A stretch of 64,000 nt of DNA. It comes from Povalibacter uvarum (GTDB lineage Bacteria; Pseudomonadota; Gammaproteobacteria; Steroidobacterales; Steroidobacteraceae). The position numbers were made by a program, and so were the translations under genes. This document shows positions 17,347-25,954 of the stretch, piece by piece (within the stretch, counting starts at the first letter, position 1; every line of letters starts with the position of its first letter). Under the pieces are notes generated by a model. The model was not told where the DNA came from. It saw only the letters and a list, made by a program, of their open reading frames with translations, and made no database searches. The DNA is taken from the NCBI RefSeq assembly GCF_014202975.1, contig NZ_JACHHZ010000007.1:223693-287692 (forward strand), written 5' to 3'.

Positions 17347-17601
17347 ATGGCGCGCCTGCGGCCGCTGCGGGATTTCGTCGTGCAGCGGGCAAGCACAGTG
17401 CTTTCGGCGTCCGGCGCCCTCTGCGGCATGACGGGTACTGCATTGCTTTCGGCGCACCCCGGACAGACAACGGCCGTGTTTGCGCTCTACTCGGGGTCGG
17501 CTGCCGCATGGATGACGGTCGGCTACCTGACGCGGCAGCGCTGGCTTCTCGCATCGAATATTGCCTACTTGATGCTCGCATTGAAGGGTCTGATGTTCTG
17601 A
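17347..17601 (+). CDS. Small membrane protein, unknown
   Basis: An 84-residue frame with two or three hydrophobic stretches (LSASGALCGMTGTALLSA, TAVFALYSGSAAAWMTVG, ASNIAYLMLALKGLMF). It contains no domain that I recognise. The start is uncertain: GTG codons at 17299 and 17212 are in frame, and none has a clear Shine-Dalgarno sequence. It is reported because the hydrophobic pattern is regular and no better frame covers this 500-bp stretch. Confidence 0.5.
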   Translation: MARLRPLRDFVVQRASTVLSASGALCGMTGTALLSAHPGQTTAVFALYSGSAAAWMTVGYLTRQRWLLASNIAYLMLALKGLMF

Positions 17602-17682
17602 GTCGGTTACCGTCGAGGTAAACCTGGACCCCGTCGACAGCCGCGTATGGCTCGTGCGCGTCGATGCTTCTATGCTGGGCGA

Positions 17683-18492
17683 ATGAAGCTCTCCGACTAT
17701 CTCTCGCGCATCGGCTATAGCGGTTCTCCGCAGCCCGATCTGCCGACGCTGCGTGCGCTTCATGTCGCGCATGCCCAGGCTGTTCCGTTCGAGAATCTCG
17801 ATGTCCAGTTGCGGCGTCCCGTCTCCATGGATCCGTCGGCAATCTACGAAAAGCTCGTGACGCGCCGGCGCGGCGGCTGGTGCTATGAGCAGAACGGTCT
17901 GATGGGATGGGCACTGCGTGAAATTGGCTTCGACGTGTCACGCCTCTGCGCGGGCGTGATGCGGGAAGCGGCGGGAGACGGTCAGCTCGGCAATCATCTG
18001 TGCCTGCGCGTGAATCTCGATCGGCCCTATCTGGTCGATGTCGGTTTCGGCGGCAGTCTGCTGGAGCCGTTGCCGCTCGCTATCGACGGACGCGTCGATG
18101 CTCCCTATCGAATCGAGCTCAGTCGGATCGACGGCGGCTACTGGCGGTTCACGGAGCAAGCGCACAGCGATCCGTTCAGCTTCGATTTCAAGGACGCGTC
18201 CGCCGATGAAGCGCTGCTCGCCGCCAAGTGCGAATGGCTGCAGGTCCATGCGGAATCGCCGTTCGTCAGGAATCTCGTCGTACAGCGTCGTCGCGGCGAT
18301 ACGCATGTGACTGTGCGTGGGCGCGTACTGACGACCATGAATGCAGTGGGGACGGACAAAAGGCTGCTGGCGAGCGCCGATGAGCTCGTCGACGCGCTGC
18401 GCGAGAACTTCCAGCTGGAAGTCCCCGATGTACGGTCTTTGTGGCCCGCGATCTGCGAACGTCACGAAGCACTGTTCGGAGAGCGTGCCTGA
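17683..18492 (+). CDS. nat: Arylamine N-acetyltransferase
   Basis: A 269-residue enzyme with the full cysteine-protease-like triad of the NAT family: Cys 67 in RRRGGWCYEQN, His 105 in GNHLCLRV and Asp 119 in YLVDVGFGG. The N-terminal AVPFENLDV motif is also diagnostic. It transfers acetyl or other acyl groups from coenzyme A to arylamines or hydrazines. Some bacterial homologues act in steroid or rifamycin pathways, but no such cluster is present here. The ATG at 17683 places the start as in homologues; an upstream in-frame ATG would add 12 basic residues. Confidence 0.92.
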   Translation: MKLSDYLSRIGYSGSPQPDLPTLRALHVAHAQAVPFENLDVQLRRPVSMDPSAIYEKLVTRRRGGWCYEQNGLMGWALREIGFDVSRLCAGVMREAAGDGQLGNHLCLRVNLDRPYLVDVGFGGSLLEPLPLAIDGRVDAPYRIELSRIDGGYWRFTEQAHSDPFSFDFKDASADEALLAAKCEWLQVHAESPFVRNLVVQRRRGDTHVTVRGRVLTTMNAVGTDKRLLASADELVDALRENFQLEVPDVRSLWPAICERHEALFGERA

Positions 18493-18652
18493 GATCGCCA
18501 GTCATGGCGTTCCTGTACTGAAGTTCATCCGTGAGCCGGTTGTGGCCGGCACCCCGTCCTTTCTCATGCCCGGGCGCAACTGCTTCGGGTGCACGAGAGG
18601 AGCGGTGTCGATCACCGCGTCGTGCGACGTCCCTTCAATTCAGGAGATGACC

Positions 18653-19003
18653 ATGCACGCAAGGAAATCGATTGTTGCCACTGCGGTCCTGGCCTCGACA
18701 CTCGCGGCTCTCTGGGCCGGTGGTGCCGCCGCGGGACAATGTACGATCTGCCTGCCCGATCCGCTGACCGGGAAAATCCATTGCTTCGAGAACATGTGCG
18801 CTCACATCAAGACGTGGCTGCACTTCCCACCCGATGCGCAGGTCAAGACGCCCATCGACATCACTTCCATCGCGCGTGAACTGCAGACCGTAGTCGCTGA
18901 TCCCGTGCCGCTGCCGTGGGTTCTGGTCAACCCGACGACCAAGCGCCAGTTCATCGTCGACCTGCAGAAGGGGACAATGACCGAGATCGTGGCGGCCAAG
19001 TAG
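18653..19003 (+). CDS. Small exported cysteine-containing protein, unknown
   Basis: A 116-residue protein with a signal peptide (SIVATAVLASTLAALWAGGA) and a mature N terminus rich in cysteine (GQCTICLPDP, IHCFENMC). AGGAG lies 6 nt upstream of this ATG, while an ATG two codons earlier has no spacing, which decides the start. I recognise no family. The C-terminal half is more hydrophobic and may pack as a small helical or beta domain. A repeat-rich convergent junction follows. Confidence 0.7.
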   Translation: MHARKSIVATAVLASTLAALWAGGAAAGQCTICLPDPLTGKIHCFENMCAHIKTWLHFPPDAQVKTPIDITSIARELQTVVADPVPLPWVLVNPTTKRQFIVDLQKGTMTEIVAAK

Positions 19004-19010
19004 CAGATTG

Positions 19011-19113
19011 GCTGTGAGCGGTGAGCTGTGAGCGATGAGCCCGAGGGGCGGTGGCCGGCGATCTTGAATACTCTGGCTCGCAGCTCGCAGCTCGCGGCTC
19101 GCAGCTCATCCCT
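19011..19113. repeat. GAGC-rich repeat array with inverted arms
   Basis: The left arm carries four short direct units of the type gctgtgagcg/gtgagc. The right arm carries the complementary series (ggctcgcagctcgcagctcg). The arms are separated by about 35 bp, so the region can fold into a long imperfect hairpin. It sits at a convergent gene junction. Related arrays lie near 29.03 and 51.7 kb. Confidence 0.7.
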
Positions 19114-19123
19114 CATCGCGCGC

Positions 19124-19918
19124 TCAGTGCCTCTGGCGGATTGCCTTCTCGGCGATGCGATCGATGACGGAGGGTGCGAGCAGCTTCAACCAGCGGCCGA
19201 GCTTGCCACGCGTCGACATGAGCACCAGTCGCTCGCGGCGGTCGATGGCGCGGACGATCCTGGCGGCACAGTCTCTGGCTGTCATGATCTTCGACTGCAT
19301 CATCGGCGACGTCCCGAGCGGCTTCCCATCGGCGCCGATGGCGCGCTTGTGAATCTCGCTCACGACGAAATCCGGCGCGATCACGCTCACATCGACGCCG
19401 GTGCCGGAAAGCTCGATGCGCAGGGAATCGAAGAAGCCGATCATCGCGTGCTTGCTGGCCGCGTAACCGGAGCGTTCGGGAACGCCTGTAAGTCCCGCGA
19501 GGCTGGCGACCGCGACCAGCAATCCCTTCGATTGCTTCAGGTGCGGCAGCGCCAGCGCCGTGAGCCTTGCAGGCGCGAGATAGTTCACGTCCATCAGCCG
19601 CGACAGGATGGAGAGATCTCCCAGTGCATCGAAGCGACTCCACATCGTGATGCCCGCGTTGTGGATGAAGACATCGATGCCGCCGAAGACCGCGACGGTC
19701 TCGTCGACCAGGCGTTCGCAATCCTGTGGATTCGTGACATCCGTCGGAACGACATGCGCTTCTGCCCCAAGAGCGCGGCATTCCTGCGCAAGGGTTTCCA
19801 GTCGCGAGCGATCCCGTGCAGCCAGCGAGAGATGAGTCCCCCGCGCAGCGAGTTCGAGCGCAAGGGCGCGACCGATGCCTTCAGACGCACCGGTCAGAAT
19901 GATTCTGCTTGCTTTCAT
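19124..19918 (-). CDS. Short-chain dehydrogenase/reductase
   Basis: A 264-residue classical SDR: cofactor motif TGASEGIG near the N terminus, NAG in FIHNAGITMWSRFD, a Ser in VASLAGLTG, and catalytic YAASK. The C-terminal part (SEIHKRAIGADGKPL, then RKLxK-type basic tail GKLGRWLKLL) resembles the DltE/YqjQ-like subfamily acting on lipophilic alcohols or ketones. AAGGGGA lies upstream of the ATG. Substrate not assignable. Confidence 0.88.
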   Translation of the reverse strand: MKASRIILTGASEGIGRALALELAARGTHLSLAARDRSRLETLAQECRALGAEAHVVPTDVTNPQDCERLVDETVAVFGGIDVFIHNAGITMWSRFDALGDLSILSRLMDVNYLAPARLTALALPHLKQSKGLLVAVASLAGLTGVPERSGYAASKHAMIGFFDSLRIELSGTGVDVSVIAPDFVVSEIHKRAIGADGKPLGTSPMMQSKIMTARDCAARIVRAIDRRERLVLMSTRGKLGRWLKLLAPSVIDRIAEKAIRQRH

Positions 19919-20016
19919 GCGGGTTCCCCTTGGCCGGCGGCAGCACCGGTGGCGCAAGTTTCCCGCGTTACTGAGGGGCGAGCTAGTGGCGCGGCCATCT
20001 TGTCGTGGCTCTTGTT

Positions 20017-20043
20017 GTGGGTCCGGCTAAAGCCCGGACCCAC
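20017..20043. repeat. GTGGGTCCGGCT-family dispersed palindrome
   Basis: GTGGGTCCGGCT and AGCCCGGACCCAC pair around AA with one extra C. It lies just downstream of the barrel-protein stop codon, in a terminator-like position between two leftward genes. Confidence 0.7.
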
Positions 20044-20059
20044 AACTGGACCAAGCCCT

Positions 20060-21340
20060 CTAGAACTCCCGGCGCAGTCCCAGCGTTGCGCCGTACCGGT
20101 CGATGTAGTCGTGCCCGAGGAGGCCTTCGATGTTCGCGAATGCGCTGAAGCCGTGAGCAAAGACGGCGACGAGACTCAATCGTCCGGCATAGACATCGCG
20201 ATCCGGTGGCGCATCGAGGAAGGCGAGCTGCGTCGGGTCGGGGCGCAGGTCCTCCGCGAACCGCGCGGTGATGATGCGCTGGTCGTCCTCGAACTCGTGG
20301 ATCCAGTCCGCGTTGAACTGCACCACCCAGACTGCCGTGCTCCGGTTGAAGGCGCGGGTCGCTTGAAAGCCGACAGCCGTGCGCAGCGAATCCTCGGTCT
20401 GCGCATCGAATGCCAGTGTCATGGGAGTATCGCCGGATTCGGTGAAGGCATCCGTTTCCGTGCGGCGCGAAGTCAGTGCCACTCGGGGTCCCCATGTGAA
20501 CACGCCAGCGGAAAAGTCCGCGCCAGAGCGCAGCTCGAGGTTCCATTCAGTACTGTCAGAGTCGGCATCGACGGCCGCCGGCGGCGGATCGTAGACGATG
20601 TTCGGCGGGAACATCGGATTGCCAAACACCTCCTTCCGCACCGTCACGATGCGCTGCACTTCCAGCTTGCGGCGATCGATCGTTGCGTTCGCGTCGATGA
20701 ATACACTGGGGCGTGGAAACCAGGAGCCGTAAAGCACTGCGCCGTTCGCACGAATACGAAAGTCGCCGGTGTCGTTGTCGAAATCACCGGAGCGCTCGTT
20801 CAGTCGCAGCCCGAGACCGATGAGTCCGGTCGTTCCGAATCGATAGTCGGAGCCGAGCAGCAGGCCGGCGAGATTGGAACGTCGGCCCGTTTCGTAGCGC
20901 GTCGCGTGCTGATGCTCGCGCTGATAGTCCACGGACAAAAACGCGCTCAGCCGTCCCACCTCGACGATGCTCGTTTCATCCGCCGCCGGTTGTTCCTCTC
21001 CGCGCGCACGGTCGCGTCTTCGGCGCAACGTGGCGTCCGAGACTGCGCTGCCTTGTCCCGATGAAGCGCCTGCGCCACCGCCGGATGCAGTAGTGGACCC
21101 GCCGCCGCCCGTGGGGGGCAGGCCCGAACAATACGACTCCAGCCGCGGCCCCGCCTGACCGGGAAGCAGCACGCCGTCTCCTTCGCGTTCGAAATTCATC
21201 TCGTCGCACTTGGCGTCAAGATAGAAAGCGTACTGTTCATCGAGCGTCTGCGCGGCGACAGGAAGCGTCAGCAGCGTGGAGATGACGATGCAGAACGAAA
21301 GCGTCGCGCGGCGACGTCGTTCAAAGGCATTCATTTTCAT
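20060..21340 (-). CDS. Outer-membrane beta-barrel protein with autotransporter-like domain
   Basis: A 426-residue protein with signal peptide (LSFCIVISTLLTLPVAAQT). A short N-terminal region ends in a glycine/serine-rich low-complexity linker (residues about 75-98). The remaining 300 residues show alternating amphipathic strands (RSNLAGLLLGSDYRFGTTGL, FSAFANIEGLLGHD) and a terminal Phe (LRREF), the outer-membrane barrel sorting signal. The passenger is very small for an autotransporter. Start at 21340 with an alternative ATG two codons later. Role unknown. Confidence 0.75.
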   Translation of the reverse strand: MKMNAFERRRRATLSFCIVISTLLTLPVAAQTLDEQYAFYLDAKCDEMNFEREGDGVLLPGQAGPRLESYCSGLPPTGGGGSTTASGGGAGASSGQGSAVSDATLRRRRDRARGEEQPAADETSIVEVGRLSAFLSVDYQREHQHATRYETGRRSNLAGLLLGSDYRFGTTGLIGLGLRLNERSGDFDNDTGDFRIRANGAVLYGSWFPRPSVFIDANATIDRRKLEVQRIVTVRKEVFGNPMFPPNIVYDPPPAAVDADSDSTEWNLELRSGADFSAGVFTWGPRVALTSRRTETDAFTESGDTPMTLAFDAQTEDSLRTAVGFQATRAFNRSTAVWVVQFNADWIHEFEDDQRIITARFAEDLRPDPTQLAFLDAPPDRDVYAGRLSLVAVFAHGFSAFANIEGLLGHDYIDRYGATLGLRREF

Positions 21341-21488
21341 TCAGTCCCGCGTTATCCATCCCTGGTCGCGATTGCAGACGAAAGCCCGCGGACATGCAAC
21401 AAACGAGCGCGGATTCTGTGCCTTCCGTCATCCCCGCGCTCGTCGTCTAAATCGAAAGACCTAGGCCTCGAGCTCGATCCAATGCCTC

Positions 21489-21905
21489 TCAATCCGGCCC
21501 GGCGAGCGCAGCCCAGAAGCTGTCGTAGTTCTTCAGTACACCCGGATCCTCCCTGACGATGCCCACGACCTGACGAGGGATGAGCTTGAGGTGATCGATC
21601 ATGCCTTCCTCATTCATGCCGTTGGCCCGTGCAAACTCACGGAAGATCGCGAAGGAGCGTACTTCGTACGCGTCGACGTCGATGTCGGCCCCGTTCGCGA
21701 AGGTGGCGACCGTCTCCTCGTAGTACGCGCGCATGTGCGGCGACTTCTTCCATTCGCTGGCGCCCTGGATGTCGACGGTCGTTGGACTGGACGTGGCCGC
21801 CGAAGCGGACTGCTGCGGCTTCGCATGCGGATGACCGGGCCCGTGCGAGCAGCCCGTGATGATCGCGACAATGAACAAAGGGGCGAGGAGCGTACGGGAT
21901 GCCAT
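21489..21905 (-). CDS. Small lipoprotein, unknown
   Basis: A 138-residue protein with a lipobox (LFIVAIITGCSHG) and a His/Pro/Ala/Ser-rich spacer. A compact C-terminal helical domain follows (SPHMRAYYEETVATFANG ... GMIDHLKLIPRQVVGIV). No recognised family. Start by GGAGA upstream of the ATG at 21905. The gene is divergent from a DUF5658-like gene across about 150 bp. Confidence 0.7.
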   Translation of the reverse strand: MASRTLLAPLFIVAIITGCSHGPGHPHAKPQQSASAATSSPTTVDIQGASEWKKSPHMRAYYEETVATFANGADIDVDAYEVRSFAIFREFARANGMNEEGMIDHLKLIPRQVVGIVREDPGVLKNYDSFWAALAGPD

Positions 21906-22057
21906 CTTGCTCTCCAGGTTTCGATTGCGCGGTGTCCGAAAACTACCCTCGTCATGGACTTCGTGTCGATTGTTCCCTGTGTCGCTCACAAATATTGTTT
22001 CCGGCATTCCGTTAAGTCGCGCGCAGCTGAGCTGCGCGTCAAAGCATAGTGCGAGGC

Positions 22058-22516
22058 ATGCAGACGACTCTCGTCGAACGTCGTTCCGGGAACGAGCGCA
22101 GACGCCGCACACTGGCGGCTTACTGGCATGGAGCGCGCAATCCGCGCCGCCGGGCGGGCCGCCGTCTTGCCGATACCCTCTATCCGATCATCGACTGGCA
22201 TTCGCCCCGCGTCTTTGCGCTGGTCCTGTCGATCCTGCTCTTGTGCGTATCCGACGGCGTCCTGACCGTCCTGCTGATCTCGAAGGGTGCGGTCGAGGTG
22301 AATCCCGTCATGGCAAAGTTCGTCCCGCACGCGCTGGGATGGTTTGCTGCAGCGAAGCTCACGCTAACGGGCCTGGGCGCAATGGCGCTCGTAGCCTGCA
22401 GCCGGATGAGGCTGTTTCGCGGGGCGATTCGCGGCGAGACACTGCTCGCCGCGATTGCCGTCGGCTATATCGCGCTGGTGGTTTACGAGCTGAGAATGCT
22501 CGACCGCCTGCACTGA
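22058..22516 (+). CDS. DUF5658-like small membrane protein
   Basis: A 152-residue protein with a very arginine-rich N terminus (VERRSGNERRRR) followed by three or four transmembrane helices. The segment SDGVLTVLLISKGAVEVNPV with NP at a helix break is characteristic of the DUF5658 family. A helix pair follows (AKLTLTGLGAMALVA; LLAAIAVGYIALVVYE). Function unknown. A GTG nine bases upstream is a possible alternative start. It converges on the alpha/beta hydrolase gene with an 8-bp gap. Confidence 0.72.
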   Translation: MQTTLVERRSGNERRRRTLAAYWHGARNPRRRAGRRLADTLYPIIDWHSPRVFALVLSILLLCVSDGVLTVLLISKGAVEVNPVMAKFVPHALGWFAAAKLTLTGLGAMALVACSRMRLFRGAIRGETLLAAIAVGYIALVVYELRMLDRLH

Positions 22517-22524
22517 CGAGTGCT

Positions 22525-23391
22525 TTACTGGAAGATGCCTTTCGGCACCTCTCCTCGCAGGAAGGGCTCCACGAAACCGTGCAGCAGATCGAGCTGATCG
22601 ATGACAGCCGTGTGCGACGTTGCCGGCATCACTGCCAGTCGTGAAGCGGGCAACGGCTTCCCCATGTCCCCCATGACGCCGCCCCCGAGCAGGCGGAACA
22701 GGGCGACGGAATGCTCGAGCGTCGCGACATCGGCATCGCCGGTGATGATCAGTACGGGCGTCTTGAGCGACTTCACGCCGGCTTCCCACGCCATCGGTTC
22801 CTTCTCCAGTGCGATCAGTTTCGCAACCAGGGCAGGGAAGCCGTTCGGATTCGCGGCGAGTTTCTTGTAGTCCTCGGCGAACGGCATGTCGAGCATCATC
22901 TCGACCTTCATCTGCGGAATGAACGCCTTGAACTCCGGTTGCCAGCCTTCCGCGTCGTAAGCGACGGAGGCGGCAGCCAGCTTGTTCACCTTCTGCGGAT
23001 GGCGAATGGCGAGCTGCAGTCCAGCGGCTGCGCCCATCGAATAGCCGAACACATCAGCCTTCTTGAGCCCCACGGCGTCCATGAAGGCAGCAACATCGTC
23101 CGCGAGATTCGGATACGTGATCGGCCGATCGATATCCGTCGTGCGGCCGTGGCCCTGGAATTCCAGCGCGTACACGGTGTGGGTCTGGGCAAGCTTCGGA
23201 ATGATCGCGCCCATCGCCGGAATGTTCATATAGGCGCCGTGCAGCACGATCAGCGGATCGCCTTTGCCGGAGACCTCGTAGTACATCTCCATCGAGTTGA
23301 CGCGGACCCGCTGTCCCGCGGGCTCGGCGTGAACGAGGGCAGGGCCGGCCAGGATCAGAAGGCCGGTTATCAGGGCAGCGCGAGTCGACAT
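22525..23391 (-). CDS. Exported alpha/beta hydrolase
   Basis: A 288-residue protein with signal peptide (AALITGLLILAGPALVHA). The alpha/beta-hydrolase fold shows HGAYMNIPAMG (oxyanion region), nucleophile motif GYSMGAAAG with Ser near residue 118, an Asp in LIITGDADVATLE and a catalytic His in MPATSHTAVID. Such enzymes cleave esters or related bonds. GGGAGAG lies upstream of the ATG. Substrate unknown; expected in the periplasm. Confidence 0.86.
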   Translation of the reverse strand: MSTRAALITGLLILAGPALVHAEPAGQRVRVNSMEMYYEVSGKGDPLIVLHGAYMNIPAMGAIIPKLAQTHTVYALEFQGHGRTTDIDRPITYPNLADDVAAFMDAVGLKKADVFGYSMGAAAGLQLAIRHPQKVNKLAAASVAYDAEGWQPEFKAFIPQMKVEMMLDMPFAEDYKKLAANPNGFPALVAKLIALEKEPMAWEAGVKSLKTPVLIITGDADVATLEHSVALFRLLGGGVMGDMGKPLPASRLAVMPATSHTAVIDQLDLLHGFVEPFLRGEVPKGIFQ

Positions 23392-23543
23392 CGATCTCTC
23401 CCAGTGTTCAGCAATTGCAGGATGCTTGCCGAGGACGCACGGGGCAGGGGAAATCCGACGCGCCGGGAAAAAAACATCGGTCCGACGCGCAACGCCGCAA
23501 CGAGAGGCAATGCTCTCGCCGCGGCTGTTGCGGAACGACTCGC

Positions 23544-24020
23544 TCAGCCGGCGTAGCTGGAGAAGAACGTCGTCTTCACGCCCGGCAACATGACGAACTG
23601 GGGATTCCAGATGAGCTTGAGCCATCCCTTCGGCTGGAAGGGTCCGTACGGCGGGTCGTGCGTGAAATCGCACTGCAATTCGATGCGCGGCGGCAGGCGT
23701 TGATAGAACGCGGTGGTCGCCGTGAGCGCCGCATTGTCGACGCCTTTGAACACTACGCCGGAGTCCGCCTGCCACTGACCCATTCGCCAGCGCGAGCCGC
23801 TCGGCGACACCTTGTCGGGCGTTGGTCCCCGCAGGATCGTGATCTTGTCGGAGGCAGCACCGCCGCCTGAATAGATGAGGCCCTCGCTGGCGAAGTGCCA
23901 GGCATCGATCTTGTAGCTGATCCCGCTGGTCTGCAGCGTGGCGTCGCTCTCGACGATCACGTGTCCGAGGATGGGCTTGTTCTCGACCGTGATGCCGACG
24001 GCGGAATACGCAACTTTCAT
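23544..24020 (-). CDS. Protein of unknown function, 158 aa
   Basis: No signal peptide and no family that I recognise. The sequence begins [20 protein letters not shown] and alternates short beta-like stretches with aromatic turns ([31 protein letters not shown]), which suggests an all-beta cytosolic domain. GGGAG lies 6 nt upstream of the ATG. It precedes the alpha/beta hydrolase in the same direction with a 152-bp gap, so linkage is possible but not shown. Confidence 0.65.
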   Translation of the reverse strand: MKVAYSAVGITVENKPILGHVIVESDATLQTSGISYKIDAWHFASEGLIYSGGGAASDKITILRGPTPDKVSPSGSRWRMGQWQADSGVVFKGVDNAALTATTAFYQRLPPRIELQCDFTHDPPYGPFQPKGWLKLIWNPQFVMLPGVKTTFFSSYAG

Positions 24021-24223
24021 GACGCTGCTCCCTGTGACTGCGAGGACTGCCAGTCCCGAATTTACGCGAGCGGCATTGCACTCGGCACTGACCGAAGGGA
24101 CACGTCGCGAGTCCGCGGATTCGTCACCGGAACGTGCCGTTTGTCCCTGCCGCCGCGCAATTCTTCGTGCGCCATGGTCTTTCTGCACCTGTTCTGCACC
24201 GGCGAACGACGTGCGGGGGTTCC

Positions 24224-24510
24224 ATGCGTGCCTTTCAACTCAATGTGAACGATCAAGTCCGGACCGTGACGGTCCATCACACCGACACGCCGCTGCTCTG
24301 GGCGCTTCGGGATGGACTGCGGATGACGGGCACGAAGTACGGGTGCGGCATGGGTATGTGCGGCGCATGCACGGTGCTCCTCGACGGCAATCCCGTCCCG
24401 ATGGGGTCGGCGAAGCCGGCGTGCCTCCGACTGCGCCCGCTGTCGCCAATGCAATCTTCGCGGCGACGGGGCAGCGCTTGCGGAAACTGCCGCTGCGGCC
24501 GACCGGCTGA
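24224..24510 (+). pseudogene. Fusion scar of isoquinoline 1-oxidoreductase-type genes (iorA 5' part joined to iorB 3' end)
   Basis: From 24224 the frame encodes the start of a [2Fe-2S] subunit ([50 protein letters not shown]) that breaks off after GNPV near 24404. In the +1-shifted frame the next bases encode [20 protein letters not shown] and [13 protein letters not shown], the typical C terminus of the molybdopterin-binding subunit of the same enzyme family, ending at TGA 24510. So most of two genes has been deleted, leaving both outer ends out of frame. The three cluster ligands C-x4-C-x2-C remain, but the second cluster domain is gone. Confidence 0.8.
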
Positions 24511-24632
24511 CGTCGTCATCACTGCGTACGCGGGGACCCATCTCAGGCGTTGATTGCGAAAAAGCACTTCGTTGCTGCGACGTTTGCGGTCGCTGGTGCA
24601 TCCTATGCTGATCACCCGGCCGAGGATCGAGC

Positions 24633-25901
24633 ATGAGTCGCTATGCCCTGTTCGCGCTGATCGTCACAGGCCTGCCGTTGATCGCAAACGCTGAGCCGCG
24701 TCAGGACGTCGAGTCGGTCGCGGCTCTGATCGAATCGAAGTACTTCGACCCGAGGCGCGCGGAAGAGATCGCGACGGGTTTGCGAAAGTCCGCCGCTGCG
24801 GGAGACTTCGATCGATTCGACGATCAGCGTGACCTCGCGGTCGAGTTGACCCGGCGGCTGAAGCCGCTCGACGGACATTTCGACGTGCGCTGGAACTCGC
24901 GGGAAGCGCCGCGCAGCCAGACATCGAGGCCCGGCAGCGCACTGCCGGAGAGCCGCACGAACTACGGCTTCGCGAGGATTGAGCGCCTGCACGGCAATGT
25001 CGCGTACATGGAGCTCACCTACGCGGCGCACATAGATTTCGCCGATGTCGATTCGCCATCGAAGCGGAGCGCCGACTCGGCGCTGGCGATGAGTCGCGAC
25101 GCCGATGCCGTGATCATCGATCTTCGTCGCAACGGGGGCGGCTCGCCTGCGATGGTCGGCTACCTCGTCAGTGCATTCGTTGACGAGAAGGCCGACGTGT
25201 ACAACACTTTCCACTCGCGGCAGGGCACCACGAGCGAACGTCCTGCCCGGACGTATGCGAAACCGATGTTGTCGGTGCCCGTTTACGTCCTCACCAGCGG
25301 TCGCACCGGGTCGGCTGCGGAAGCGATCGCGTTTACGCTGCAGTCGGCGCAGCGTGCCGCGATCGTAGGTGCGAGAAGCGGCGGCGCCGCCAATCCGGGG
25401 GCGCAGTTCACGACGCCGCAGGGCTACACCCTGTTCATATCGACCGGATCGCCGCGCAATCCGGTGAACGGCCGCAACTGGGAAGGCGATGGCGTGAAGC
25501 CGGATGTGGAGGTGGCTGCAGAGCGCGCGCTGGTACGCGCTCACGAGTTGGCGCTGCAAAAGATACTAGGCGGTTCGATAGCCGGTGCAGCACGTACCGA
25601 TGCGCAGTGGGCGTTGGATGCTCTCAGCGCCAAGGCGCAACCGAAGGCGCTCGCGTCAGCGGATGAGGTCGCAGGCCAGTTCGGGCCTTACAAGCTCGAA
25701 ACGATCGCTGGAGTGCTCGTGGCAAACCGCGCCCGCTGGCCGACGATCACACTGTCCCCGCTCGGAAAGGATCTCTACTACTTTGACCATGACCCATCGC
25801 GGCGCGTGAGGATAGAGCGCGAGAACAGCGCGGTCGTCGCGATCACTGTTCATTCCTCTGATGGGAGCGAACAGCGGTTGCGGCGGAGTGCGGCCGACTG
25901 A
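24633..25901 (+). CDS. Exported S41 family peptidase (IRBP/tail-specific protease-like)
   Basis: A 422-residue protein with signal peptide (LFALIVTGLPLIANA). The N-terminal helical domain (SVAALIESKYFDP) and the core (GFARIERLHGNVAYMELT; AVIIDLRRNGGGSPAMVGYL; VYVLTSGRTGSAAEAIAF) match family S41, with catalytic Ser near residue 227. No PDZ domain is visible, as in interphotoreceptor retinoid-binding-protein-like members. The last 100 residues form an extra domain (KLETIAGVLVANR ... DLYYFDHDPSRRVRIE), probably a substrate-binding beta module. A palindrome follows the stop. Confidence 0.87.
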   Translation: MSRYALFALIVTGLPLIANAEPRQDVESVAALIESKYFDPRRAEEIATGLRKSAAAGDFDRFDDQRDLAVELTRRLKPLDGHFDVRWNSREAPRSQTSRPGSALPESRTNYGFARIERLHGNVAYMELTYAAHIDFADVDSPSKRSADSALAMSRDADAVIIDLRRNGGGSPAMVGYLVSAFVDEKADVYNTFHSRQGTTSERPARTYAKPMLSVPVYVLTSGRTGSAAEAIAFTLQSAQRAAIVGARSGGAANPGAQFTTPQGYTLFISTGSPRNPVNGRNWEGDGVKPDVEVAAERALVRAHELALQKILGGSIAGAARTDAQWALDALSAKAQPKALASADEVAGQFGPYKLETIAGVLVANRARWPTITLSPLGKDLYYFDHDPSRRVRIERENSAVVAITVHSSDGSEQRLRRSAAD

Positions 25902-25916
25902 GCGCATCGAACATAT

Positions 25917-25932
25917 ACACATATATATGTGT
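25917..25932. terminator. AT-rich palindrome at a convergent junction
   Basis: ACACATATATATGTGT is a perfect 16-bp palindrome in otherwise GC-rich sequence, between the stops of the S41 peptidase and the convergent TAP-like hydrolase. It could act as terminator or protein site; I see no T tract. Confidence 0.35.
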
Positions 25933-25954
25933 GGCGCCGCCGAGCGGATTTTCC

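Noticed and set aside
19028..21064. Long + strand open frame of about 680 codons
   Set aside because: It crosses the short-chain dehydrogenase, a repeat and the barrel gene on the opposite strand. No domain or start signal.
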